Virus record (IMG/VR): IMGVR_UViG_3300030109_004998
Span: 1-28,309 of that record
DNA from: a virus
Direction: 5' to 3' (one strand)
DNA length: 28,309 nucleotides
Each line of letters opens with the position of its first letter. Position 1 is the stretch's first letter. Below the pieces are notes generated by a model, which was given only the letters and a program-made list of their open reading frames with translations, searched no databases and was not told the DNA's origin. This document shows positions 7,204 through 14,231 of the stretch, one piece after another. Made by a program: the position numbers and the translations under genes.

Positions 7204-8223
7204 ATGGCCAAAGGGTTAGATTGTGGAACATCATTTTATATTGCTGCTACAGAGGATGTAGTAAAAAAACAACGAAATGCATTCTTAACTGTCGATGGGG
7301 AGGTGAACCAAGTCAAGAGAATGTTAAAACGACAAGGAATTCCCTTTGTCGAAAAAGCTGGTAAAATACACATTGTAGGACAACACGCTTTTAACTACGC
7401 TCAAATATTCTCTACAGCAGAACTTAAACGACCTATGAAAAGTGGTTTACTAAATCCGACTGAAAAAGATTCTTTGCCGGTATTGAATGCTATAATTGGT
7501 GAGTTACTTGGGGATGCTAAAGATGGGGAAACTTGTGTATATTGTGTTCCGTCAAAACCAATTGATGTTCAACGAGAAGTATCATATCACGAAGATGTAT
7601 TGAGAACGATAATAGAACAATACGGGTATTCCGTAAAAAAGATAGAGGAGGCAGTTGCCATTGGATACGAAGGTTTAGTTGATACTCAACTAACAGGTGT
7701 AGCCATTTCAATGGGAGCTGGAATGTGTAACATAGCCGTTATGTATCAAGGGATGACTGCCCTATCTTTTAGTGTAAGTCGTGGCGGTGATTGGGTTGAT
7801 GAAAATGTATCTATGGATACAGGTGTATCAAAAGCTAAGGTAACTAACATCAAAGAAACATCAACTACACTTGATTTATCTTCTGCTACTTATCAAAATA
7901 TTTATGAAGAAGAGACAGATGAGGCTAATGTACTTATTGCTATTCGTTCTTATTATGGTGCCCTAATAAATTATCTTTTAACTAATTTAAAAGTTCAGTT
8001 TGAAGGTGTTGAAAATGTTCCTAACTTTCCTAATGCTGTTCCTATCGTTATCGGTGGTGGAACTTCATTGGTAAAAGGATTCTTGGATGTGTTTAACGAA
8101 CAATTTGACCAAGATGAGTTTCCAATACCTATATCAGAAATTATACACATAGAGGATGCTCATACAGCAGTTGCTAGAGGATGTTTATCTGAAGCTCAAC
8201 TAATAGAAGAAGATGACGAATAA
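7204..8223 (+). CDS. Actin/MreB-like ATPase (ASKHA superfamily)
   Basis: A 339-residue protein, close to the length of MreB, with the actin-fold motifs in order. Phosphate-1 is GLDCGTS (residues 4-10). Connect-1 is KIEEAVAIGYEG (146-157). Phosphate-2 is AISMGAGMCNIAV (167-179), where the usual first Asp of D-x-G-x-G is Ser169. SRGGDWVDE (192-200) matches the MreB/Hsp70 GGD segment. The adenosine motif is VIGGGTSLVKG (282-292) and Connect-2 is EDAHTAVARGCL. The family binds ATP and most members form filaments. The altered phosphate-2 residue may lower hydrolysis. A strong AGAGG site precedes the ATG. It lies among late genes between an anchored protein and bS21. Possible roles are intracellular positioning or assembly scaffolding; plasmid-type segregation is less likely here. 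Confidence 0.85.
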   Translation: MAKGLDCGTSFYIAATEDVVKKQRNAFLTVDGEVNQVKRMLKRQGIPFVEKAGKIHIVGQHAFNYAQIFSTAELKRPMKSGLLNPTEKDSLPVLNAIIGELLGDAKDGETCVYCVPSKPIDVQREVSYHEDVLRTIIEQYGYSVKKIEEAVAIGYEGLVDTQLTGVAISMGAGMCNIAVMYQGMTALSFSVSRGGDWVDENVSMDTGVSKAKVTNIKETSTTLDLSSATYQNIYEEETDEANVLIAIRSYYGALINYLLTNLKVQFEGVENVPNFPNAVPIVIGGGTSLVKGFLDVFNEQFDQDEFPIPISEIIHIEDAHTAVARGCLSEAQLIEEDDE

Positions 8224-8242
8224 CAAAAAAAAAGGTTTTAAT

Positions 8243-8470
8243 ATGTTTGAAAAGAAAAGAAAAAAGAAAAAACAATCGTCTATACTTTATGTAGATGCTA
8301 CAAATAAAAGTTACGAAAGAGCAATATCGGAATTCAAGAGAAAAGTAAAAAATTCTAACTTACTTAAAGAGTTAAGAGAAAGGGAATTCTACCAAAAACC
8401 ATCTGCTGCTAGACGAGAAAAAAGAAAACAGAGATTGATAAAAATAAAATCTCTTCGTCTAAATGATTAG
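8243..8470 (+). CDS. rpsU: Phage-encoded 30S ribosomal protein bS21
   Basis: A 75-residue basic protein with the bS21 pattern throughout: ILYVDATNKSYERAISEFKR, then LKELREREFYQKPSAARREK and a basic tail. E. coli bS21 has the equivalent REFYEKP. The ATG at 8243 is chosen over one at 8213, which overlaps the upstream gene, because AAAGG lies 7 bases before it and host bS21 proteins begin near this point. bS21 binds the 30S platform near the anti-Shine-Dalgarno region and helps initiation on structured messages. Phage copies are known from marine phages and may replace or supplement host S21 to favour late phage messages. The gene ends at a non-coding gap before the scaffold gene. Confidence 0.92.
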   Translation: MFEKKRKKKKQSSILYVDATNKSYERAISEFKRKVKNSNLLKELREREFYQKPSAARREKRKQRLIKIKSLRLND

Positions 8471-8600
8471 GTTTTATTTTTTTCTATATACTTATATGTA
8501 ACCTCAATACTCTGTGGTCTTACAGAGTCTAAAAAAAATTAATCCTAATTAAAGTTTCAGAATAACTTTATTCCAATACAAATAGTATGGGAGACATAAT
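8471..8600 (+). promoter_or_regulatory. Non-coding leader before scaffold gene, with hairpin
   Basis: This 130-base gap has no ORF. It opens with a T-rich tract and TATATACTTATATGTAAC; the 11 bases TTATATGTAAC at 8492-8502 recur exactly at 25096-25106 before the polymerase gene. A perfect 7-bp hairpin follows (ACTCTGT 8509-8515, ACAGAGT 8522-8528, 6-base loop), then an A-tract. It lacks a downstream U-tract, so it is not a + strand terminator; a message-stabilising 5' structure is possible. The scaffold ribosome site GGGAGA is near 8589. Confidence 0.4.
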
Positions 8601-9695
8601 ATGTCTGATTTATTAAAAGAAGCTATCGCTGATGCTAAAGCTGTTCGTGAAACTGCTCTACAAAATGCTAAAATGGCTCTTGAAGAAGCATTCACTCCAC
8701 ATCTAAAATCTATGCTTTCTGCTAAACTTGCGGAAGAAGACCTTGAAGAAGATGAAGATTTTCAAGAAGGTATGCACGATGACGAAGATGAAGAAGAAGA
8801 AGAAACTGATGAAGGTATGGGTATGAAACCTCGTAGAGATGACGATGATGATGAAGATCCTGATGAAGGTATGCACGACAAACCTCGCAGAGAAGATGAC
8901 GATGATGAAGAAGAAGTCGATGAATCTGAAATCGTTGAAATCGATGGTGTGAAGTATGCTCCAATTCAAGATGTTGAAGAAGGTATGCATGACGAAGACG
9001 ATCCTCGTAGAGAAGATGACGATGACGAAGATATGGATGAGTCTGAAGAGTTAGATCTTGAAGCAGTAATCAAAGAGCTTGAAGAAGAGTTAGAAGAAGC
9101 TGGTGATCCTGGTGACGAAGAAGAATCTGTTAACGAAGAAGAAATAACTGAAGGTCCTGATGACGAAGAAGAAAAAGTTGACGAAGAAATCGTTAACGAA
9201 GAAGACGAAGAAGACCTTGAAGAACAATCTACTTCATCTGGAATCGGTAAAGGTTCCGGAGTAAAACAGCCTTCTGCTGGTGACGAGGAAGATCCTGGTA
9301 AAGGTAAAACTCACGAACAAGTTAATAAGCTAAGTAATGAGCTTAATGAATATAAGGAAGCTGTTGTCTATTTAAAAGACAAGCTTCATGAAGTTAACAT
9401 CCTTAATGCTAAACTTCTATACACTAACAAACTTTTCAAAGAGTTTGTATTGAGTAACGATCAAAAGTTAAAAATTGTTGAGACTTTTGATAGAGCTCAA
9501 ACAACTCGTGAAATCAAGTTGGTTTACTCTACACTTGCTGAGTCTTATAAAGACAATGGTGGTGAGAGAAAAGAAGTTGTTAAGGAATCGTATGCTAGTA
9601 AGAAATCTGGTGGAACTGCACCTAAGACTAAAATCATTAGTGAGGAAAGTCAAGTTGCAAACCGTTTCAGAAAACTTGCTGGTATTAAATCTTAA
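8601..9695 (+). CDS. gp22: Prohead scaffolding protein (gp22-like)
   Basis: A 364-residue, extremely acidic protein directly before the major capsid gene, the T4 gene 22 position. Residues 1-45 form an amphipathic helix opening MSDLLKEAIADAK, with an L-x-E site at residues 5-7. Residues 46-215 are runs of D and E with internal repeats (EGMHD, PRREDDDD). Residues 245-320 carry the conserved scaffold block: a coiled coil, then LLYTNKLFKEFVLSNDQKLK and VYSTLAESY. In T4 this protein forms the prohead core that shapes the capsid and is digested by gp21; many L-x-E sites fit that fate. It is larger than T4 gp22 because of the acidic insertion. It ends 25 bases before gp23 and both share one message up to the terminator. 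Confidence 0.88.
   Translation: MSDLLKEAIADAKAVRETALQNAKMALEEAFTPHLKSMLSAKLAEEDLEEDEDFQEGMHDDEDEEEEETDEGMGMKPRRDDDDDEDPDEGMHDKPRREDDDDEEEVDESEIVEIDGVKYAPIQDVEEGMHDEDDPRREDDDDEDMDESEELDLEAVIKELEEELEEAGDPGDEEESVNEEEITEGPDDEEEKVDEEIVNEEDEEDLEEQSTSSGIGKGSGVKQPSAGDEEDPGKGKTHEQVNKLSNELNEYKEAVVYLKDKLHEVNILNAKLLYTNKLFKEFVLSNDQKLKIVETFDRAQTTREIKLVYSTLAESYKDNGGERKEVVKESYASKKSGGTAPKTKIISEESQVANRFRKLAGIKS
8766..9035 (+). repeat. Degenerate acidic repeats inside the scaffold gene
   Basis: Four imperfect copies of a module of the form EGM-x-x, PRR, then E/D-rich run occur at residues 56-60 (EGMHD only), 71-84 (EGMGMKPRRDDDDD), 89-102 (EGMHDKPRREDDDD) and 127-142 (EGMHDEDDPRREDDDD). The underlying DNA is rich in GATGACGA-type units. 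They may have arisen by slippage or duplication and supply acidic peptides after proteolysis. Confidence 0.7.
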
Positions 9696-9720
9696 ACCGC
9701 TTTAATTCGGAGAAAATAAA

Positions 9721-11325
9721 ATGAGCGATTATATAAACGAAGGTCTTCTGAATTCTGCTTCCCCTATTAAGAAGCAAAAAGATGAGGCCGCTAAGCTCGT
9801 TACTAAGTGGGAACAATCTGGACTTTTAGAAGGAATGGATAATGAGTGGCAACGCTCTGGTATGGCTACATTGTTAGAAAACCAGGCACGTCAGTTAATA
9901 TCTGAGAATTCTAAAACTTCACCTAACGCCGGTGCTGGTGTTGGTGATGAAGAATGGTCTGGAGTTGCTCTTCCACTTGTAAGACGAGTATTTGGAAACA
10001 TCGTTGCGCAGGAACTTGTTTCTGTTCAACCAATGAACTTACCTTCTGGACTAGTTTTCTATCTTGATTTCAAGTATGGATCAAGTCAAAATAAGTTCAC
10101 TTCCGGTGGTTCAATTCACGGAAAAACAGGTCCTAACTCACCTTCTGGTTCATCTGCTCCTTTTGGAACAGATACAGATGGTCTTTACGGAGCTGGTAAG
10201 TATGGGTATTCAGTTAGTTCATCAACTGTCGCCGTATCTTCAACTGCAGTTTCTGTAGCTACTTTTAAAGAAATTGACTTTAATAGTGAAGATTCAGCAT
10301 CACTTGGTAACAATTTGTTTAAAGTTACTATTGCGAAAAGTAACTTTTCAAAAGCTGATTACAAAGCTCTTAGGGCTTGGGATATAACAGCTACTGATGC
10401 TACAGTTTTATCTCAGTACACTAAAGAAGATGGCGCTAATGTAACATTTATTGTGTCTGCTTCTAATGCTAATGATGCTAGTGGATCTTATAATGTTGAT
10501 TTACTACATGCAAACACTGCTACTGACAGAGGTGATTTTGAAGATAGAACTGGTAATGCTACTCAAGATACTCTAAGTATACCTGAAGTTAACCTTGAAA
10601 TGAGGTCTTTACCAATCGTTGCTAAGACTCGTAAGTTGAAAGCTGTTTGGTCACCTGAGCTTGCTCAAGACTTAAACGCTTATCACTCTGTTGATGCAGA
10701 AGCTGAATTAACATCTATGTTAAGTGATTACATCTCAATGGAAATTGATTTGGAAATTCTTGATATGTTGATTTCAGATGCTGTGACAGAAGAATACTGG
10801 TCAGCAAAAGCTGGTGAGGATTTTGATTCTGCTACTAATCTTTTCGTATCTAATGTCTTTTATGGCACTAGATTTGAGTGGTATCAGACTCTAGTTTCTA
10901 AGATTCAAAAAGTATCTAACGAAATTCATCGTTTGACACTTCGTGGTGGTGCTAACTTTGTAGTTGTTGCTCCAAAAGTTGCTACTATCCTTGAATCACT
11001 TCCTGGCTATGTAAGTCAGCCTGGTGACGGTGGAAATGACCAATTTGGTATGGGTATTTCTAAAGTCGGTCAAGCTGCTGGTAGATATACTGTCTACAAG
11101 AATCCTTACATGACTGAAAATTCAATCTTGGTTGGATTTAGAGGAAGTAACTTCCTAGAAACTGGTGCTGTATATAGTCCTTACGTTCCGTTAATTACAA
11201 CTCCATTGGTATACGATCCTAGTGATTTTACACCAAGAAAAGGTGTGATGACTCGTTACGCTAAGAAGATGATTCGTCCAGAGTTCTATGGTTTGATACA
11301 TTGTAAGTCACTTGACTTAGTGTAA
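9721..11325 (+). CDS. gp23: Major capsid protein (gp23-like)
   Basis: A 534-residue protein, close to T4 gp23 (521), placed after the scaffold. An N-terminal propeptide is expected: the segment ARQLISENSK contains Ile60-Ser-Glu62, an (I/L)-x-E cut site at almost the T4 position (Glu65). Following it are GDEEWSGVALPLVRRVFGNI and VSVQPMNLPSG, hallmarks of the T4-like HK97-fold capsid start, and later LVGFRGSNFLETGAVYSPYVPL near the end. An S/T/A-rich insertion spans about residues 155-285. It assembles as hexamers (and perhaps pentamers, as no gp24 homologue is in the window) on the scaffold core. GGAG lies before the ATG; a strong terminator follows the stop. Confidence 0.95.
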   Translation: MSDYINEGLLNSASPIKKQKDEAAKLVTKWEQSGLLEGMDNEWQRSGMATLLENQARQLISENSKTSPNAGAGVGDEEWSGVALPLVRRVFGNIVAQELVSVQPMNLPSGLVFYLDFKYGSSQNKFTSGGSIHGKTGPNSPSGSSAPFGTDTDGLYGAGKYGYSVSSSTVAVSSTAVSVATFKEIDFNSEDSASLGNNLFKVTIAKSNFSKADYKALRAWDITATDATVLSQYTKEDGANVTFIVSASNANDASGSYNVDLLHANTATDRGDFEDRTGNATQDTLSIPEVNLEMRSLPIVAKTRKLKAVWSPELAQDLNAYHSVDAEAELTSMLSDYISMEIDLEILDMLISDAVTEEYWSAKAGEDFDSATNLFVSNVFYGTRFEWYQTLVSKIQKVSNEIHRLTLRGGANFVVVAPKVATILESLPGYVSQPGDGGNDQFGMGISKVGQAAGRYTVYKNPYMTENSILVGFRGSNFLETGAVYSPYVPLITTPLVYDPSDFTPRKGVMTRYAKKMIRPEFYGLIHCKSLDLV

Positions 11326-11354
11326 ACTAAATCATATATCTGATACATAACATA

Positions 11355-11386
11355 GGGGGAAACTTAGGTTTCCCCCTTTTGTTTTT
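11355..11386 (+). terminator. Rho-independent terminator after major capsid gene
   Basis: A perfect 9-bp stem (GGGGGAAAC at 11355-11363, GTTTCCCCC at 11368-11376) with a TTAG loop is followed by TTTTGTTTTT. It lies 30 bases after the capsid stop and before the next promoter-like box, so it separates the head transcript from the neck and tail transcript. It is the only strong intrinsic terminator I see in the window. Confidence 0.93.
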
Positions 11387-11395
11387 ATAAAGTAT

Positions 11396-11403
11396 ATATT
11401 TAT
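11396..11403 (+). promoter_or_regulatory. Putative late promoter box before neck gene
   Basis: An ATATTTAT box (extended TATATTTATA) lies just after the capsid terminator and 18 bases before the ATG at 11422, with AGGAG between. A promoter here would restart transcription for the neck genes after the terminator. Confidence 0.5.
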
Positions 11404-11421
11404 AGGTAGGAGAATTATATT

Positions 11422-12600
11422 ATGCCAAAATTAGATTACGCCTATGAAGATCCATCAGGTGCTTTTGTCGCAGGACAAACTCCATATGGAACTTATGATT
11501 CAGACTCCACATTTGCAACTGATATTCAATCAGTAACTAAGTGGTGTGCTAAACGACTTGGTTTTCCTGTTTTACAACTTGAAATACCAAGTGGTTCTAT
11601 CTATGCTTGTTTTGAAGAAGCAGTAAATGAATACTCACAACACATCAATAATTACAATATAAAGAATTGGATGTGGGAACAGTATGGTGAAAAAAATAGG
11701 ATATCGGGTTCACTTAGTACAGGTTCTTTAGATCCAGTGACACCTACATTAGGACCATCTGTAACTCTTTCTGATAAATACGGACAACTTGCTGGGATGA
11801 GTGAAACCTATGATTTGAAAAAAGGATTTATTACATTAAGTGGTTCAAAACAAGATTATGATTTACAAGATGTTTGGGCTAATGTGAGTGAAAGTGGAAA
11901 AAGAATTGAAGTACAAAGAGTTTTTAATCATCAACCAGCAGCCGTATCAAGATTTTATGATCCTTATGCTGGTACTTTTGATCAAAGACAACTTCTTGAT
12001 GCTTTTGGTTTTGGTAATGTTTCTCCAGCAATATCTTTTGTTCTTAAACCAATATCTTATGACTTGGCTAGAGCAAATGCTATTGAAACATCGGATTTGG
12101 TAAGAAAGAGTGCTTACTCTTTTGAAATACACAATAACAATTTAAGAATATTTCCAGAACCAACAACTAATGATGCTGGTGAGAAAATATGGTTTGAGTA
12201 TTATGTTAAGGATGATATTAGAAACACAAACAATATTAGTGCTTCTTTACAAGGTGGTGTATCTGATCCTTCTAATGTTCCATACAAATTTATTACTTAT
12301 AATTCCATTAATCAACCTGGTCGTCAATGGATTAGAAAGTATACTTATGCTCTTGCTAAAGAGCTATTAGGTATCATTAGAAGTAAGTATAGCTCTATGC
12401 CTATACCTGATGGTGAAGTTACATTGGATGGTGAAGCTTTAAAGACTGAAGGAAGAGAAGAAAAAACACAGTTATTAGAAGAGTTAAAGGAATTTTTAGA
12501 ATCAGTATCTTTAACAGAAAAATTAAAAGCTGAAGCTGAAGAAGCTAATGCTCAACAAGAGGTGTTGGCAAAAGCACCATTAAACATATTCATAGGATAA
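11422..12600 (+). CDS. gp13: Neck / head-completion protein (gp13-like)
   Basis: A 392-residue protein first in the neck cluster. Residues 33-80 (VTKWCAKRLGFPVLQLEIPSGSI, then CFEEAVNEYSQHINNYN) resemble the helix-strand-helix opening of T4-like neck proteins, where CLRxLGxPV...DDALxYF is usual. A middle block has SYSFEIHNNNLRIFPEPT-like text (residues near 235-255) and the C-terminal third has WIRKYTYALAKELLGIIRSK followed by a long acidic coiled coil. T4 gp13 joins the portal to gp14 and closes the head after packaging. The protein is followed four bases later by a gp14-like gene, as expected. Assignment is from recalled family patterns plus position; T4 gp13 itself is shorter (309). Confidence 0.6.
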   Translation: MPKLDYAYEDPSGAFVAGQTPYGTYDSDSTFATDIQSVTKWCAKRLGFPVLQLEIPSGSIYACFEEAVNEYSQHINNYNIKNWMWEQYGEKNRISGSLSTGSLDPVTPTLGPSVTLSDKYGQLAGMSETYDLKKGFITLSGSKQDYDLQDVWANVSESGKRIEVQRVFNHQPAAVSRFYDPYAGTFDQRQLLDAFGFGNVSPAISFVLKPISYDLARANAIETSDLVRKSAYSFEIHNNNLRIFPEPTTNDAGEKIWFEYYVKDDIRNTNNISASLQGGVSDPSNVPYKFITYNSINQPGRQWIRKYTYALAKELLGIIRSKYSSMPIPDGEVTLDGEALKTEGREEKTQLLEELKEFLESVSLTEKLKAEAEEANAQQEVLAKAPLNIFIG

Positions 12601-12603
12601 TAG

Positions 12604-13080
12604 ATGTCTGCTACACGACCATTTTTTATTTCCCAAAAGGAAATAAACTTAGTTGACCATATGAACGAAGAACTGATTGACGAGATAGTTGGTCAGTCAG
12701 TTGATATCTATAAAGTAGCGCCTGAACACACAAATTCAAACATATATGGTGAATCTACCACTAAGTATTTTAATGTAGGATTTAGGGTAAATTGTCTGAT
12801 ACGATATAATGCTCCTGAAGTAGAACAATTTCAAGAAGCAGGACCAGATACAAACTCTACGATTGATTTGATGTTTCAGAGAAATAACTTAGCTAGTGGT
12901 TCACTAAACTTTTTTCCTGAAGCTGGTGATGTATGTGATTGGAATGATTGGTATTGGGAAATAAACGGAGTAACAGAACCACAACTTATTGGTGGTCACC
13001 CAAACTTTAGTCATGCTATTAAAGCAACAGCACATCGTAGTAGATTGTCATCTATTAATATAGAAGAAAGACCGAGATAA
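12604..13080 (+). CDS. gp14: Neck protein (gp14-like)
   Basis: A 158-residue protein, shorter than T4 gp14 (256). NEELIDEIVGQSVDIYKVAP followed by NIYGES and KYF corresponds to the T4 gp14 pattern of a helix, then YYVPRE and an FGED loop. Later parts (GDVCDWNDWYWEINGVTEPQ) suggest a beta domain as in head-tail connector proteins. It lies between the gp13-like and gp15-like genes, the expected neighbourhood. gp13 and gp14 form the collar platform to which the finished tail attaches. AGGATAATAG gives the ribosome site. It overlaps the next gene as TAATG. Confidence 0.6.
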   Translation: MSATRPFFISQKEINLVDHMNEELIDEIVGQSVDIYKVAPEHTNSNIYGESTTKYFNVGFRVNCLIRYNAPEVEQFQEAGPDTNSTIDLMFQRNNLASGSLNFFPEAGDVCDWNDWYWEINGVTEPQLIGGHPNFSHAIKATAHRSRLSSINIEERPR

Positions 13081-13412
13081 TGGCCGTTCAATTGTTAGAT
13101 AAAACCCTTGTTATGAAACCTCGTAGGTCACATCATGTAAAACCTGTTAGGGTAGAAGAAGCAGTAGAAGAAACCATTGAGAATGTATATGGAGAACCAA
13201 GAGCTGATAAGTTTGATGAGATAATAGATTTACTGAAACAAGGTAATATTTATGGAGAGAAGGAGAACATAACTTTAGGAGCAGTTGATGTTCCAATTGA
13301 AAAACAAATTGCAATTGATAAAGCTTCTACCAAAGGATTAAAGTCTGAAGAGTACGCTAATACATCAGAGAGTAAGTTAGATAAACTAAGGAAACTACGC
13401 CGTGGCAATTAA
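13080..13412 (+). CDS. Small unknown protein in neck cluster
   Basis: A 110-residue polar, charged protein coupled to the upstream gene by TAATG and overlapping the downstream gene by 11 bases. No membrane segment. It contains NVYGEPRADKFDEIIDLLKQ and NIYGEKENITLG, two related V/I-YGE stretches, and ends KLDKLRKLRRGN, like the tail of the anchored protein at 6905-7201. It is probably largely disordered with short helices. Its place between gp14-like and gp15-like genes suggests a neck-assembly accessory or virion protein, but there is no direct evidence. Confidence 0.5.
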   Translation: MAVQLLDKTLVMKPRRSHHVKPVRVEEAVEETIENVYGEPRADKFDEIIDLLKQGNIYGEKENITLGAVDVPIEKQIAIDKASTKGLKSEEYANTSESKLDKLRKLRRGN

Positions 13413-14184
13413 ACCAATAACAAATGATAATGCTGGATACGAGTCAAATGTAAATCGTGCTGAACAAACAAGTATTCGAAGTGAAAAAGGTAATTCTAAA
13501 GTAGTCATTAAGAAGCCAGGTGGTCAAAATGCTGGTAAGGGATTCTCTATTGGTGTTAAAGAGAATGAAACTATTTCTGTACCTGTTCTTTATGGTAATG
13601 AAGAAAGATGGAAGTCTATAAAAGCTAGAGGAACACTAAGAGATAAAAACGGTGTAATAATTTTACCGATGATAGTGATAAAAAGAACATCACTTAGTAT
13701 GAATCCTGATATGCCACTATCTTTTGATAATGATGTAAAAGGAAAATTTGTATCTGTTGTTCGTTCAAGTAGTGGTTGGAGTAAAAATAATAGATATGAT
13801 AGGTTTGCTGTTTTAACAGGTCAAAAACCTGTACAAGAGTTTGTGAAGACAGGTATGCCTGATTTTGTGGTTTGTAGTTATAGTGTAGTTATGATGACAT
13901 CTTTTATAGAACAGATGAATGATTTAAATAATCTTTGGGTAGAGCATTTAGAAACTTACTTTGGTGACCAAACATCTCATCGTTTTCTTTCATCACTTGA
14001 TGGTGATATATCAAACGAAATAGAAATGGAATCACAAGGTGAGAGAATAATAAGAAATGAATTAAGTCTATCAATAAAAGGATATATGATACCTGAATTT
14101 ACTGATAATGTATTTGGTAAAACTGCTGAATTGGGTAGAGCTTATACACCAAAAAAAGTTACTTTTTCCGAAAAACTTTTATAA
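13402..14184 (+). CDS. gp15: Tail sheath terminator / completion protein (gp15-like)
   Basis: A 260-residue protein starting at a GTG inside the end of the previous gene. ETISVPVLYGNEERWKSI followed by IILPMIVIKRTSLSMNPDMP parallels the T4 gp15 segment FIRVPITYASKEHF...ILPRINLHLVDFSYN. The PDFVVCSYSVVMMTSFIEQM block matches the gp15 stretch PSPIKMIYELSIFTRYEDDM, and LSLSIKGYMIPEF matches the gp15 end LTFEVNGWMYPP. gp15 caps the last ring of sheath and tube as a hexamer and joins the tail to the neck. Order (neck, gp15, sheath) agrees. The first 35 residues are a polar extension absent from T4. Confidence 0.78.
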   Translation: MAIKPITNDNAGYESNVNRAEQTSIRSEKGNSKVVIKKPGGQNAGKGFSIGVKENETISVPVLYGNEERWKSIKARGTLRDKNGVIILPMIVIKRTSLSMNPDMPLSFDNDVKGKFVSVVRSSSGWSKNNRYDRFAVLTGQKPVQEFVKTGMPDFVVCSYSVVMMTSFIEQMNDLNNLWVEHLETYFGDQTSHRFLSSLDGDISNEIEMESQGERIIRNELSLSIKGYMIPEFTDNVFGKTAELGRAYTPKKVTFSEKLL

Positions 14185-14208
14185 TTATATATATATAATT
14201 GTTATAAC
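14181..14208 (+). promoter_or_regulatory. AT-rich palindromes before coiled-coil gene
   Basis: Between 14185 and 14231 and its edge lies an 18-base perfect palindrome (AATTATATATATATAATT, 14183-14200) followed by an 8-base one (GTTATAAC). It partly resembles the TATATAT...AATTGT portion of the 23-bp promoter repeat. It may be a variant promoter or operator; an RNA hairpin of only A-U pairs would be weak. Confidence 0.3.
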
Positions 14209-14231
14209 AAACTAAATTAGAGGTTTTTAAA

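Noticed and set aside
7204-8223. Interpreting the actin-like gene as Hsp70 (DnaK) chaperone
   Set aside because: The nucleotide-binding fold motifs fit the wider superfamily, but at 339 residues there is no substrate-binding domain and the length fits MreB/ParM.
8509-8536. Hairpin ACTCTGT/ACAGAGT as a terminator after bS21
   Set aside because: On the + strand it is followed by an A-tract, not a T-tract. It would look like a terminator only for minus-strand transcription, and no minus-strand genes are seen.
8703-8990. Open frames on the minus strand within the scaffold gene
   Set aside because: They are mirror images of the GAA/GAT-rich acidic codons, giving F/I/H-rich low-complexity text with no ribosome site. 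They are shadows of the + strand gene.
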